From: UKL13-3 sp044353855
Lineage (GTDB): Bacteria > Bacteroidota > Bacteroidia > UKL13-3
DNA length: 16,803 nt
Reading direction: 5' to 3'
Assembly (NCBI GenBank): GCA_044353855.1
Contig: JBILBF010000008.1
Coordinates: 1 to 16,803, forward strand
A program made the translations under genes and the position numbers. The notes under the pieces are model-generated. The model worked only from the letters and a program-made list of their open reading frames with translations, made no database searches and was not told the DNA's origin. Below, piece after piece: positions 6,015-13,589 of this stretch; the stretch's first letter is position 1; each line of letters opens with the position of its first letter.

Positions 6015-7376
6015 TTAAATCCAAATTGTTTTTATTGAGCAAAACTCTAATAATCCTTGATTTCCCATTTCTCTTCCAAATCCAGATTTTTTAATACCAC
6101 CAAAAGGAAAAGCTGTATGTGATCGTGTTACTGCATTAATAAAAACTTGACCAGCTTCAATTTGATTTGCAATCATTTCGGCTTTTTTTAAATCGCTACT
6201 CCATATTGTTGCACCTAATCCAAACGAGGTATCATTTGCCAAAGAAATTGCTTCTTGTATTGATTTTACGCAGAAAACAGAAAGAACTGGACCAAATAAT
6301 TCATCTCTATACGCGCTGCAATGTGGAGGTATTGATTCTAAAATTGTTGGTGGATAAAAACAAGTTTGATCATGCTTAAATTCACTTTGAAACTTGATAT
6401 TAGCTCCCAATTTAACACTTTCTTTCACCTGAAATGCTAGTTTCTCTTTTAAGTCAATTCGAGCCATTGGTCCAATATTTATACCTTCATCCATTGGATT
6501 GCCAATCTTCAATTTTTTCACTTCAATGACCAATCTTTCTATAAATTCATCATAAATACTATCTGCAATAATATAACGCTTTGAGGCAATGCAACTTTGT
6601 CCATTATTTTGAAATCTTGCACTTGTTGCGTGTTTCATAACAAGATTTAAATCTGCGTCAGCCAATACGATAAAAGGGTCACTACCCCCTAACTCTAATA
6701 CAGATTTTTTTATATGCTTGGCTGCTTGACTTGCAACTGCCGATCCTGCCATTTCACTACCTGTAAGCGTACAAGCAGAAATTCTATTATCAGAAATAAT
6801 GGATTGAATCTGTTCATTATCGATAAATAATGTTTGAACTATTCCATTTCCTAATCCTATTTCATCCAATAACCCTTGTAAAGCTAATGCACATTGTGGA
6901 GTATTGGGTGCTGGTTTAATAATCATTGTATTACCACTCATAATTATAGGAATAGTACTTCTTATAATTTGCCAATAGGGGAAATTCCAAGGGAATACCC
7001 CTAGTATAGTACCTAATGGTTCAAACTTAGAATATACTTTCCTTCCATCACTATGAAGTGTTTCAACAGTTTGTAATATCGATTCTGAATATTTTGCATA
7101 ATACTCACATGCCGAAATACATTTTAATACTTCTAATTTTGCCTCTGTATATGTTTTACCCATTTCAAGGGTTGCTAATTCAGCAAGCCTCAAATGCTCT
7201 TCTTCAATTCGTTTTGCTAAAGCCAACAAACGTTTTCCCTTTTCTCTTATGGAAAGTAATTTCCAACTGGATCTTGCTATATTACTTTGAGCAACAACAT
7301 TTTCTATCGTTTCAGAATTTGCTTTTGGATAACGAGCAAACAACTCTTGTGTATAAGGGTTAATGGATTGATACAT
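6015..7376 (-). CDS. NAD(P)-dependent aldehyde dehydrogenase, succinate-semialdehyde dehydrogenase-like
   Basis: This enzyme oxidises an aldehyde to an acid with NAD(P)+. At 453 residues from the chosen start it has the usual length for short GabD-like enzymes. Key sites are PWNFP (129-133, oxyanion Asn131), 'TLTGS' (203-207), general base E228 in 'ELGGSDPF', nucleophile C262 in 'NNGQSCIASKR' and 'ELFGPVLSV' (359-367). I chose ATG 7376 because 'MYQSINPYTQEL' matches the family N-terminus. An in-frame ATG at 7448 would add 24 residues, largely a hydrophobic helix. The ornithine aminotransferase lies 75 bp upstream on the same strand, and the gap shows no clear promoter or terminator, so they are probably cotranscribed. 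The substrate could therefore be succinate semialdehyde or glutamate semialdehyde, the product of its neighbour. Confidence 0.92.
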   Translation of the reverse strand: MYQSINPYTQELFARYPKANSETIENVVAQSNIARSSWKLLSIREKGKRLLALAKRIEEEHLRLAELATLEMGKTYTEAKLEVLKCISACEYYAKYSESILQTVETLHSDGRKVYSKFEPLGTILGVFPWNFPYWQIIRSTIPIIMSGNTMIIKPAPNTPQCALALQGLLDEIGLGNGIVQTLFIDNEQIQSIISDNRISACTLTGSEMAGSAVASQAAKHIKKSVLELGGSDPFIVLADADLNLVMKHATSARFQNNGQSCIASKRYIIADSIYDEFIERLVIEVKKLKIGNPMDEGINIGPMARIDLKEKLAFQVKESVKLGANIKFQSEFKHDQTCFYPPTILESIPPHCSAYRDELFGPVLSVFCVKSIQEAISLANDTSFGLGATIWSSDLKKAEMIANQIEAGQVFINAVTRSHTAFPFGGIKKSGFGREMGNQGLLEFCSIKTIWI

Positions 7377-7451
7377 GTTTTTAAAAGATTTTTTTGCACT
7401 GTAAAATAACAACACAACTAGAAAAGCACTAGCAATGAAAAATAGCAAGTA

Positions 7452-8684
7452 CTAACTCAATGCTAATATTGTTTTTTCAATTATTGAGGATGCTTTTTCA
7501 ATTTGTTCTTTAGAAATGACTAGTGGTGGTGCAAATCGAATTATATCTCCATGAGTTTGTTTAGCAAGTAATCCGTTTTCTTTTAAGGCTAAACACACAT
7601 CATACGCTGTTTTTCCATTACCAAATGGTTTAATAACGATTGCATTCAATAATCCTTTACCTCTAACTTCAGTTATCAATGATGTTTTACTTTTTAACAC
7701 TTCCATATTAACTCTAAACATCTGACCCATTATTGCTGCATTATCTGCTAATTTTTCATCGACTAAAACTTTAAGTGCTGCTGTTGCAACAGCACAAGCT
7801 AATGGGTTTCCACCAAATGTACTTCCATGTTCACCTGGTTTAATGCATAACATAATGGCATCATTAGCCAAAACTGCGGATACCGGTAATACACCACCAG
7901 ATAATGCCTTACCAAGTATCAAAATATCTGGTTTTACTTCTTCATGATCACATGCTAACATTTTACCTGTTCTACACAAACCTGTTTGAACTTCATCTGC
8001 AATCATTAATACATTATACTCAGTACACAATGCTCTGACTTGTTTTAAATAGCCTACATCAGGAATTACAACACCTGCTTCACCTTGTATGGGTTCAAAC
8101 ATAAATCCTGCAATATTCTTGTTAGTTTTAAATGCATTTTCCAATGCTGCAATATTATTATAAGGTATAAGACTAAAACCAGGCATAAAAGGTCCAAATC
8201 CTTTGTAACTACTCGGATCATTTGAAGATGAAATAGCAGCCATCGTTCTCCCCCAAAAATTTCCTTCAACAAATACTATTTCCGCTTCGTTCTCATTTAT
8301 TTTTTTTACATCATAACCCCAACGTCTTGCCAATTTGATAGCTGTTTCACCTCCTTCAACTCCTGTATTCATAGGAAGAACTTTATCAAATCCAAAATAT
8401 TGGGTGATAAATTTTTCGTATTCTCCTAGTAAATTATTGTGAAAAGCACGACTTGTTAGTGTAATATTTGAAGCTTGATTTACTAATGCTTTAATGATAG
8501 CAGGATGACAATGACCTTGATTAACAGCACTATATGCAGATAAAAAATCTAAGTATTCTTTCCCTTCAACATCCCAAACGATAGCACCTTTTCCCTTACT
8601 TATGACTACAGGCAGGGGGTGGTAATTATGAGCGCCATATTGGTGTTCTAATTCTTCGAAATATTGTGACCGATTGTTTTGCAT
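7452..8684 (-). CDS. rocD: Ornithine aminotransferase (ornithine--oxo-acid transaminase)
   Basis: This PLP enzyme moves the delta-amino group of ornithine to 2-oxoglutarate, giving glutamate-5-semialdehyde/P5C and glutamate. Diagnostic segments, numbered from the upstream Met at 8696, are 'YGAHNYHPLPVV' (20-31), 'FLSAYSAVNQGHCHP' (51-65), 'VLPMNTGVEGGETAIKLAR' (106-124), the PLP-ring Asp D234 in 'IADEVQTG', the Schiff-base lysine K263 in 'ILGKALSGG' and 'GEHGSTFGGNPLA' (288-300). These are specific to ornithine rather than acetylornithine transaminases. Two in-frame ATGs exist, at 8696 and 8684. The promoter -7 element ends at 8701, so a transcript would start at or just before the first ATG. 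The second leaves a short leader and is my choice, giving 410 residues. The aldehyde dehydrogenase follows in the same direction. Confidence 0.95.
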   Translation of the reverse strand: MQNNRSQYFEELEHQYGAHNYHPLPVVISKGKGAIVWDVEGKEYLDFLSAYSAVNQGHCHPAIIKALVNQASNITLTSRAFHNNLLGEYEKFITQYFGFDKVLPMNTGVEGGETAIKLARRWGYDVKKINENEAEIVFVEGNFWGRTMAAISSSNDPSSYKGFGPFMPGFSLIPYNNIAALENAFKTNKNIAGFMFEPIQGEAGVVIPDVGYLKQVRALCTEYNVLMIADEVQTGLCRTGKMLACDHEEVKPDILILGKALSGGVLPVSAVLANDAIMLCIKPGEHGSTFGGNPLACAVATAALKVLVDEKLADNAAIMGQMFRVNMEVLKSKTSLITEVRGKGLLNAIVIKPFGNGKTAYDVCLALKENGLLAKQTHGDIIRFAPPLVISKEQIEKASSIIEKTILALS

Positions 8685-8700
8685 TGAAAATATCATTAAG

Positions 8701-8732
8701 CAAAGGTAACTTCTATGATTGCTACAACCAAA
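8701..8732 (-). promoter_or_regulatory. Consensus Bacteroidota promoter of rocD
   Basis: On the minus strand TTTG (8732-8729), 20 nt, TACCTTTG (8708-8701) matches the -33/-7 consensus exactly. The -7 element ends only four bases before the upstream candidate ATG (8696). This favours the second ATG (8684) or leaderless initiation. Confidence 0.7.
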
Positions 8733-9066
8733 AAAGCTGTTCTTCCATTTTTGTTAGGTATAGGTTAGTTTAATAGTTTGAAAAGCAATCGTGATTACAC
8801 TTAAATTATATTCCAATACACTTCAAAACAATTTGAATAGCTCATTTTAAGTACAAGCATAGATAAAGCATAATATATATATCCCTATAAATCAATATAT
8901 TATAATTTAAATTAAACAATACAATATAAGAAGCTAAACTTGTGCACTTCATCCAATATATTAATTTTGTTTCATTAAAATGCCACTTGTTATAATAATA
9001 GCCCATTTAAAGTATATAGTATACAAAATTATCTCTTCCAAAGCATTCAACAAAAAAATTGGTTAG
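8733..9066. other. Gene-free, very AT-rich stretch
   Basis: About 330 bp with no convincing coding frame on either strand. It contains dense A/T tracts such as the TAATATATATAT region near 8871-8881 and TCAATATATTATAATTTAAATTAAA near 8892-8916. I find no tRNA, clear terminator or repeat array. It separates the rocD promoter from the decayed gene to its right and may partly be eroded upstream sequence of that gene. Confidence 0.5.
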
Positions 9067-9623
9067 TATAAAAGCTTATTAGCTGCTGAATCGTTAGTTA
9101 ATTTAAAAGAACGAATTCGTCAACCTAATTTTCTCGAAAAAAAAGTCGATGTTGATTTATCAACTCAACACTTAAATATAGGTGAAAACATAAATCACGT
9201 ATTTAAACATTATGGTTGCCCGATCTATTTTAAATCCAACGAGTCTGGTGGAGTTATACATGATGTGTCATGTACAAAGAATAATTAATGCGCAAAAATC
9301 AAAAGTTATGTATAATTTTATTAACGGAACTACTGCCTCAATTGGATTTAACATCACTATTTCAAATAAGCTTGAACTTGAAAAAGCAAGTTCATTTTTG
9401 AAAGAAACTTATTTTAATCATTCTGAAGTCAACTTTGATAAATCGCTACCTATTTATTGACAAAAACGGAAATCGATTATTATTTGAAAATGATTTTGAC
9501 GTATCGCTAACATATATTAACTATAATTCTGAAATAATTCAAATTTTAAACTCAACAGTTTATAATGAAAAATATAAGGAAGTGAAGTATGCTGGAAATG
9601 AAAAATTTCAACTTGCTTTTTAG
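9067..9623 (+). pseudogene. Candidate decayed gene spread over three reading frames
   Basis: Three successive open stretches on the plus strand lie in three different frames. The first is 9067-9288 (73 codons without ATG, including 'LVNLKERIRQPNFLEKK' and 'INHVFKHYGCPIYFKS'). The second runs to 9460 ('NFINGTTASIGFNITISN', 'SFLKETYFNHSEVNFDKSLPIY'). The third runs from about 9435 to 9623 ('DKNGNRLLFENDFDVSLTYINYNS'). The protein-like composition of each and their end-to-end order suggest one gene of at least about 185 codons broken by two frameshifts and lacking a start. I recognise no family. Alternatives are one or two unrelated small genes (9212-9460; 9435-9623) or chance openness. The remnant ends 8 bp before the stop of the converging OmpA-family gene. 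Confidence 0.5.
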
Positions 9624-9630
9624 TTTAAAT

Positions 9631-10581
9631 CTACCTTCTATTCTTTTCAATCATTTTGTAAAGCTCATCTAATTTGGGCGATAGAATAATTTCTGTTCTT
9701 CTGTTTTTAGCTCTACCTTCTGAAATTTCATTTGATCCTTTAGGATAAAACTCTGCTCTACCTGCAGCTTCTAATCGTTTAGGATTTACATTGTGTTCAT
9801 TGCTCAATAACCTAACAATACTTAAAGCTCTATCAGCACTAAGTGCCCAATTATCTTGGTATTTTGCAGTTTTAATGGGAATATTATCTGTATGCCCTTC
9901 AATTAATACATCTATATCTAGATTTTTATTTAATACATCGCCTAAGGTTTTAATAGCATCTAGCCCTTTGTTCTCAACTTCCGCACTTCCTGATTTAAAT
10001 AATAATTTATCACTCATGGAAACATACACTTTCCCATTTTTCATTTCAACACTAATTTCATCTGATTTAAATGCCAATAATGCTTTTTTAACTGCATCAT
10101 TTAATGCATTCAATAGAGAATCTTGACTATTGATAATAGCTTGTAGTTCTGCTAATCTTTTTTCGCGAGCTTCTAATTCTTCCGCTTTTATTTTTAATGC
10201 TGCACTCATCCTTTCAGCATCGCTCAAACTTTTTTTCATCAACTCATTATACTTGCCATTAATTTCTGCATTTAAAGCTTTGTTTGAGTTGTTTTTCTCT
10301 GTACAATCGTTGTATTTATTTGTTAATGCTCTATAAAGAGAATCAAGATAACGATAGTCCTTGCCTCTGATTGTGGTATCTTTATTAAAAGCAATGACCA
10401 AATCGTATAAAGAGTCCCGTTGGTGCATGGTAGTTTTTAATCTTTTCGACAAGAAAAAATTATACGATTTTTCAGAAAACTCTTTAGGTTCTTTAACAGG
10501 TGATTTCGGCTCAAACTGAGCATATGCTAATTGTGAAAATAACATTAAAAATGTTATATAGATTAAACTCTTCCTATTCAT
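9631..10581 (-). CDS. OmpA-family protein with coiled coil and peptidoglycan-binding domain
   Basis: From the chosen ATG (10581) the protein has 316 residues. It starts with a signal peptide 'MNRKSLIYITFLMLFSQLAYAQ', probably cut after residue 22. The alternative ATG at 10704 would prepend 41 residues of unlikely sequence. A helical, charged segment at about 110-170 ('IKAEELEAREKRLAELQ') looks like a coiled coil. The C-terminal OmpA/MotB-like domain (about 190-300) has the 'LLFKSGSAEV' start, 'IEGHTDNIPI' (227-236, with H230-T-D232), 'NWALSADRALSIVRLL' (244-259) and 'GRAKNRRTEIIL' (289-300), the diaminopimelate-contacting pattern. It should sit in the periplasm, tethering an envelope structure to peptidoglycan. 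No transmembrane helix suggestive of a flagellar MotB is seen. A beta-barrel gene lies upstream on the same strand. Confidence 0.92.
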   Translation of the reverse strand: MNRKSLIYITFLMLFSQLAYAQFEPKSPVKEPKEFSEKSYNFFLSKRLKTTMHQRDSLYDLVIAFNKDTTIRGKDYRYLDSLYRALTNKYNDCTEKNNSNKALNAEINGKYNELMKKSLSDAERMSAALKIKAEELEAREKRLAELQAIINSQDSLLNALNDAVKKALLAFKSDEISVEMKNGKVYVSMSDKLLFKSGSAEVENKGLDAIKTLGDVLNKNLDIDVLIEGHTDNIPIKTAKYQDNWALSADRALSIVRLLSNEHNVNPKRLEAAGRAEFYPKGSNEISEGRAKNRRTEIILSPKLDELYKMIEKNRR

Positions 10582-10730
10582 AGCTTTAGTATTTAATTCA
10601 AAAAGCAAAAATGCTTTAAATAAAAAAGTTAATGAAATAAAATGAATGAGAGTTATGCAGAGTGTTTTAAACAAATAGCCAAAAGTGCATATTGAGGAAT
10701 ACAATTATCTTAATAAAGTACAATAGTTTG

Positions 10731-11336
10731 CTAAAACAATTTAAACCCTAGCGTTAATTGCCACATACTTGCTCTAGTACTATAATCTTTAATAACCCCT
10801 GTATTTGTTGTAATGGTATTACCTGTAGTTCTAAAACTGCCATCATATCTTAAATCAAGAGATAGTTTTAATAAATCAACTCCAATTCCAGCTTGATAAC
10901 CTACAGCCGAAGATTTATAATTGTCTTTTGAAAAATCAGGATCTCTAGCTAATGTTGAAGCTTCTTGTTTTGCATTAACCAAAAACTGAAAATTTGGCCC
11001 CACATTAGCCCTAAAAAAAAGCAGTTTAAATCCAACTAAAACAGGAATATCAATATAGGACATAGTATTAATGACTGCAGTTTGATCCATATTACTTGTA
11101 AATGCTCCTTTTCGTTGCGAAAATAAAATCTCAGGTTGCGCAAAAAAACCTAAAACACCTATTCTTCCATATGTACCAGCTACAAATCCTGTTGCATTAC
11201 TAGTGGCAAGATAACTTGAATTATTATTCGACATTTCGCTAAAATTTAATCCTGCTTTCAACCCAAAGTCTAACATTTGAGCTGTTAAAGTATCGATACT
11301 TGTAAAACATACTAGAATGAATATTATTTTTTTCAT
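10731..11336 (-). CDS. Outer-membrane beta-barrel protein, PorT-like family
   Basis: This 201-residue protein has a signal peptide 'MKKIIFILVCFTSIDTLTAQ', cleaved after residue 20. Alternating amphipathic strands follow: 'FGLKAGLNFSEM', 'GFFAQPEILFSQRKGAF', 'YIDIPVLVGFKLLFFRANVGPNFQFL', 'YQAGIGVDLLKLSLDLRYDGSF'. It ends in 'WQLTLGFKLF' with the terminal aromatic residue that marks outer-membrane barrels. It matches the small Bacteroidota 'outer membrane beta-barrel' (PorT/OMP_b-brl_2) type, probably eight strands. The role is unknown and many paralogues exist. The OmpA-family gene lies 150 bp downstream on the same strand. The leader has TAAAAAAG rather than a Shine-Dalgarno sequence. Confidence 0.9.
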   Translation of the reverse strand: MKKIIFILVCFTSIDTLTAQMLDFGLKAGLNFSEMSNNNSSYLATSNATGFVAGTYGRIGVLGFFAQPEILFSQRKGAFTSNMDQTAVINTMSYIDIPVLVGFKLLFFRANVGPNFQFLVNAKQEASTLARDPDFSKDNYKSSAVGYQAGIGVDLLKLSLDLRYDGSFRTTGNTITTNTGVIKDYSTRASMWQLTLGFKLF

Positions 11337-11412
11337 ATTTTACTTTTTTAAGATTGCTAAATTATAGAAAAAACACCTTTATTTCTATATTAAAATCGTT
11401 TAGTATATTTGT

Positions 11413-13473
11413 TTAATTTTGAATAGGTAAAAAAGAATAACGCTTTCCTAATTCCAATTGATTGGATGAAAAATTAGTTGGATATTCAACTTTAACATCA
11501 ACTACTTTTTCGTTTTCTAAAACAGGAATTAGCTTAGGCTGAATAAAACCTTTATAAGCTGCAACATCCAATTTATTAAATCTTTCTTTTACTTCTTTTA
11601 ATAATTCTTGATCCACCTTTACACCAAAGCCTTCTACCAATGCTGATGCAGACTTATAATCTCCTTCCGATTTTATTCGTTGTATTTCTTGTAAAAGCTG
11701 ACCAAACAAGAGCCTTAACTTATTATAATCATTTACACGAACATACGTTTTCCCCTCTCGTTTTATAAATTCAATGACATTATCTTTTTTACCCATTTCA
11801 TATGCCCATTGAGCATTTAGTTGACGGTTTCGCATATGAGCTTCTTCAAGATTCTCTCCTAAATTTAACCGCGTTAATTGAGTTATTAAACCTCCCATTA
11901 TATATCCATCATATTCTGCTTTACCACAATCGATTGATGGCATTACTCCCATTTCTACCAATTTCGGATCTAAAATGTAATACAGCGCTACTAAATCTGC
12001 TCGAGCTTCTTCAAGGGTGCTTGCATAATTTTTTAACGTTTGATCTGGATCTCCAACACCTTTGTTAATTTGACCTGATGCATGACCAATAACTTCATGC
12101 ATATCTGTATGTAAATCGCCAGCAAGTGCTCCATATTTTTTTGCCCTTTCAATTTGTGTATTACTTTCGGCAAATTCTTTTAACATTGGACTTTTAGCAC
12201 CAACTATATTATATGAATGAACAATATTTCCCAAAGAAACTGATTTACTACCATGTTGTTGTCTTATCCAATTGGCATTAGGTAAATTAATGCCAATTGG
12301 CGTTGATGGTGCACCGTCACCTGCTTCTTGAATTACAGTAATTACTTTAGCTGTTATTCCTTTTACTTCTTTCTTTTTATGTTCTGTTTTGATAGGAGAA
12401 TTATCTTCAAACCATTGAGCTTCATTAGCAATAGCCTCAATACGTTTTGTAGCCTCCATATCTTTCATCGAAACTACAGACTCATAACTTGCCCTTTTAC
12501 CTATAGCATCGCCATATACTTCTATAAATCCATTCACTACATCTAATCGTGAATCTACATCGGCAACCCAAGCAATATTGTATTCATCCCATATTTTCAA
12601 ATCACCTGTTTTATAATATGAAACCAACAATGAAAGAGCCTTTTTTTGTTTTTCGTTTTCAGCAACAGTTACTGCTTTTTCCAACCAATAAACCATTTTC
12701 ACTATTGCAGCCGAATACATTCCATCAACTTTCCAAACCTTCTCCTTTATTATGCCATTTTCTTTAATCATTTTAGAATTTAACCCCCATGAAATTGGTT
12801 GAGTGTCGTCTTTTTTAATTTTAGACGCATAGTATGATTCAACTTCAGCTTGAGTTACCCCTTCATAAAAATTATTTGCAGAAGCTTTCACATTATCAAT
12901 TCCAGATGCTAAGTCTACAATTTTAGGATCAACATTTAAATCAAAAATGATTGGTTTTATTTCTGCTAAAAATACATCAACCGTTTTCCCATTTAATGGT
13001 AATTGGTCTGCATCAGAAGATTTCACTATACCTTCAAAATATTCATAGCTGCAATCTGGTACAAATTTTAAATTACTATAATGATGGTGAATACCATTAC
13101 TAAACCATACTCTTTTTGCATAGATTTCAAATTGTTTCCAATCTTTACTTTGCTTATCCCCGCTGTAAGAGTTAAAAATTGACTCAATCGTTTTCCTAAT
13201 GGTTAAATTATACTTGTACTTTTGGTCATAAATAATGTCTCTTCCACAATTTGCTGCTTCAAATAAATAATAAGCAAGTTCCTTTTGTTTTGCCGAAAGC
13301 TCTTCAAATCCTGGAATCTCATAACGCAATATTTCAAGATCGGCAAATCGATCGCATTCCACTTCAAAATCTTTCCCTATATTAACTGAAGTTTGTTTGT
13401 TGTCAGTCTTGCATCCTTGTAAAAGCATAATAGCACTTACTGCTGAAACCATAAATATGTTGTTGATGTTCAT
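11413..13473 (-). CDS. Dipeptidyl-peptidase III (peptidase family M49), predicted lipoprotein
   Basis: This zinc exopeptidase removes dipeptides from peptide N-termini. The 686 residues contain the family-specific HExxGH motif HEVIGH at 459-464 (Zn ligands H459 and H464, general base E460). The second motif LEEARADL at 487-494 supplies the third ligand, probably E489. The preceding 'GDLHTDMHE' and the following 'GHASGQINKG' are typical of the bacterial branch. The N-terminus 'MNINNIFMVSAVSAIMLLQGC' ends in a lipobox LQGC, predicting lipidation on C21 and export. The n-region carries no Lys or Arg before the hydrophobic stretch, which is unusual and slightly weakens the prediction. No operon partner is evident: the beta-barrel gene is 76 bp downstream and a divergent gene lies upstream. 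Confidence 0.94.
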   Translation of the reverse strand: MNINNIFMVSAVSAIMLLQGCKTDNKQTSVNIGKDFEVECDRFADLEILRYEIPGFEELSAKQKELAYYLFEAANCGRDIIYDQKYKYNLTIRKTIESIFNSYSGDKQSKDWKQFEIYAKRVWFSNGIHHHYSNLKFVPDCSYEYFEGIVKSSDADQLPLNGKTVDVFLAEIKPIIFDLNVDPKIVDLASGIDNVKASANNFYEGVTQAEVESYYASKIKKDDTQPISWGLNSKMIKENGIIKEKVWKVDGMYSAAIVKMVYWLEKAVTVAENEKQKKALSLLVSYYKTGDLKIWDEYNIAWVADVDSRLDVVNGFIEVYGDAIGKRASYESVVSMKDMEATKRIEAIANEAQWFEDNSPIKTEHKKKEVKGITAKVITVIQEAGDGAPSTPIGINLPNANWIRQQHGSKSVSLGNIVHSYNIVGAKSPMLKEFAESNTQIERAKKYGALAGDLHTDMHEVIGHASGQINKGVGDPDQTLKNYASTLEEARADLVALYYILDPKLVEMGVMPSIDCGKAEYDGYIMGGLITQLTRLNLGENLEEAHMRNRQLNAQWAYEMGKKDNVIEFIKREGKTYVRVNDYNKLRLLFGQLLQEIQRIKSEGDYKSASALVEGFGVKVDQELLKEVKERFNKLDVAAYKGFIQPKLIPVLENEKVVDVKVEYPTNFSSNQLELGKRYSFLPIQN

Positions 13474-13491
13474 ATCTTAAAAATTGTAAAA

Positions 13492-13523
13492 CAAATGAAA
13501 CCTAAAACAACCGAAAAAACAAT
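13492..13523 (-). promoter_or_regulatory. Possible promoter of the DPP III gene
   Basis: On the minus strand TTCATTTG (13499-13492) differs from TAnnTTTG at one base and is preceded after 20 nt by ATTG (13523-13520). The distance to the ATG (18 bp) is right. It is a near-consensus match only, in AT-rich sequence. The 116-bp divergent gap must also hold the promoter of the plus-strand operon, which I could not pinpoint. Confidence 0.35.
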
Positions 13524-13589
13524 GCTTTTAAATTAGAGGAAATTCGCATGCATTACTTAAACTTTTTTTGATTTTTACTTTATCATTGT

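Noticed and set aside
7058..7363. Hydrophobic plus-strand frame of 101 codons inside the aldehyde dehydrogenase gene
   Set aside because: It is antisense to conserved ALDH sequence. Its Leu/Ile/Phe-rich composition is what AT-rich antisense DNA yields, so it is not evidence of a membrane protein.
8871..8916. ATATATAT and TTTAAATTAAA tracts as a possible replication origin or attachment site
   Set aside because: No DnaA boxes, iterons, integrase or flanking direct repeats are visible; it is simple AT-rich intergenic sequence.
9212..9460. The 82-codon frame as a stand-alone intact small gene
   Set aside because: Its first third overlaps a better protein-like frame (9067-9288), and the next open frame continues directly after its stop. 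The broken-gene reading explains all three segments, though an independent small gene is not excluded.
10602..10617. Small AAAGCA/TGCTTT inverted repeat upstream of the OmpA-family gene
   Set aside because: Only six pairs, mostly A-T, with no adjoining T tract in a useful place; expected by chance in this composition.
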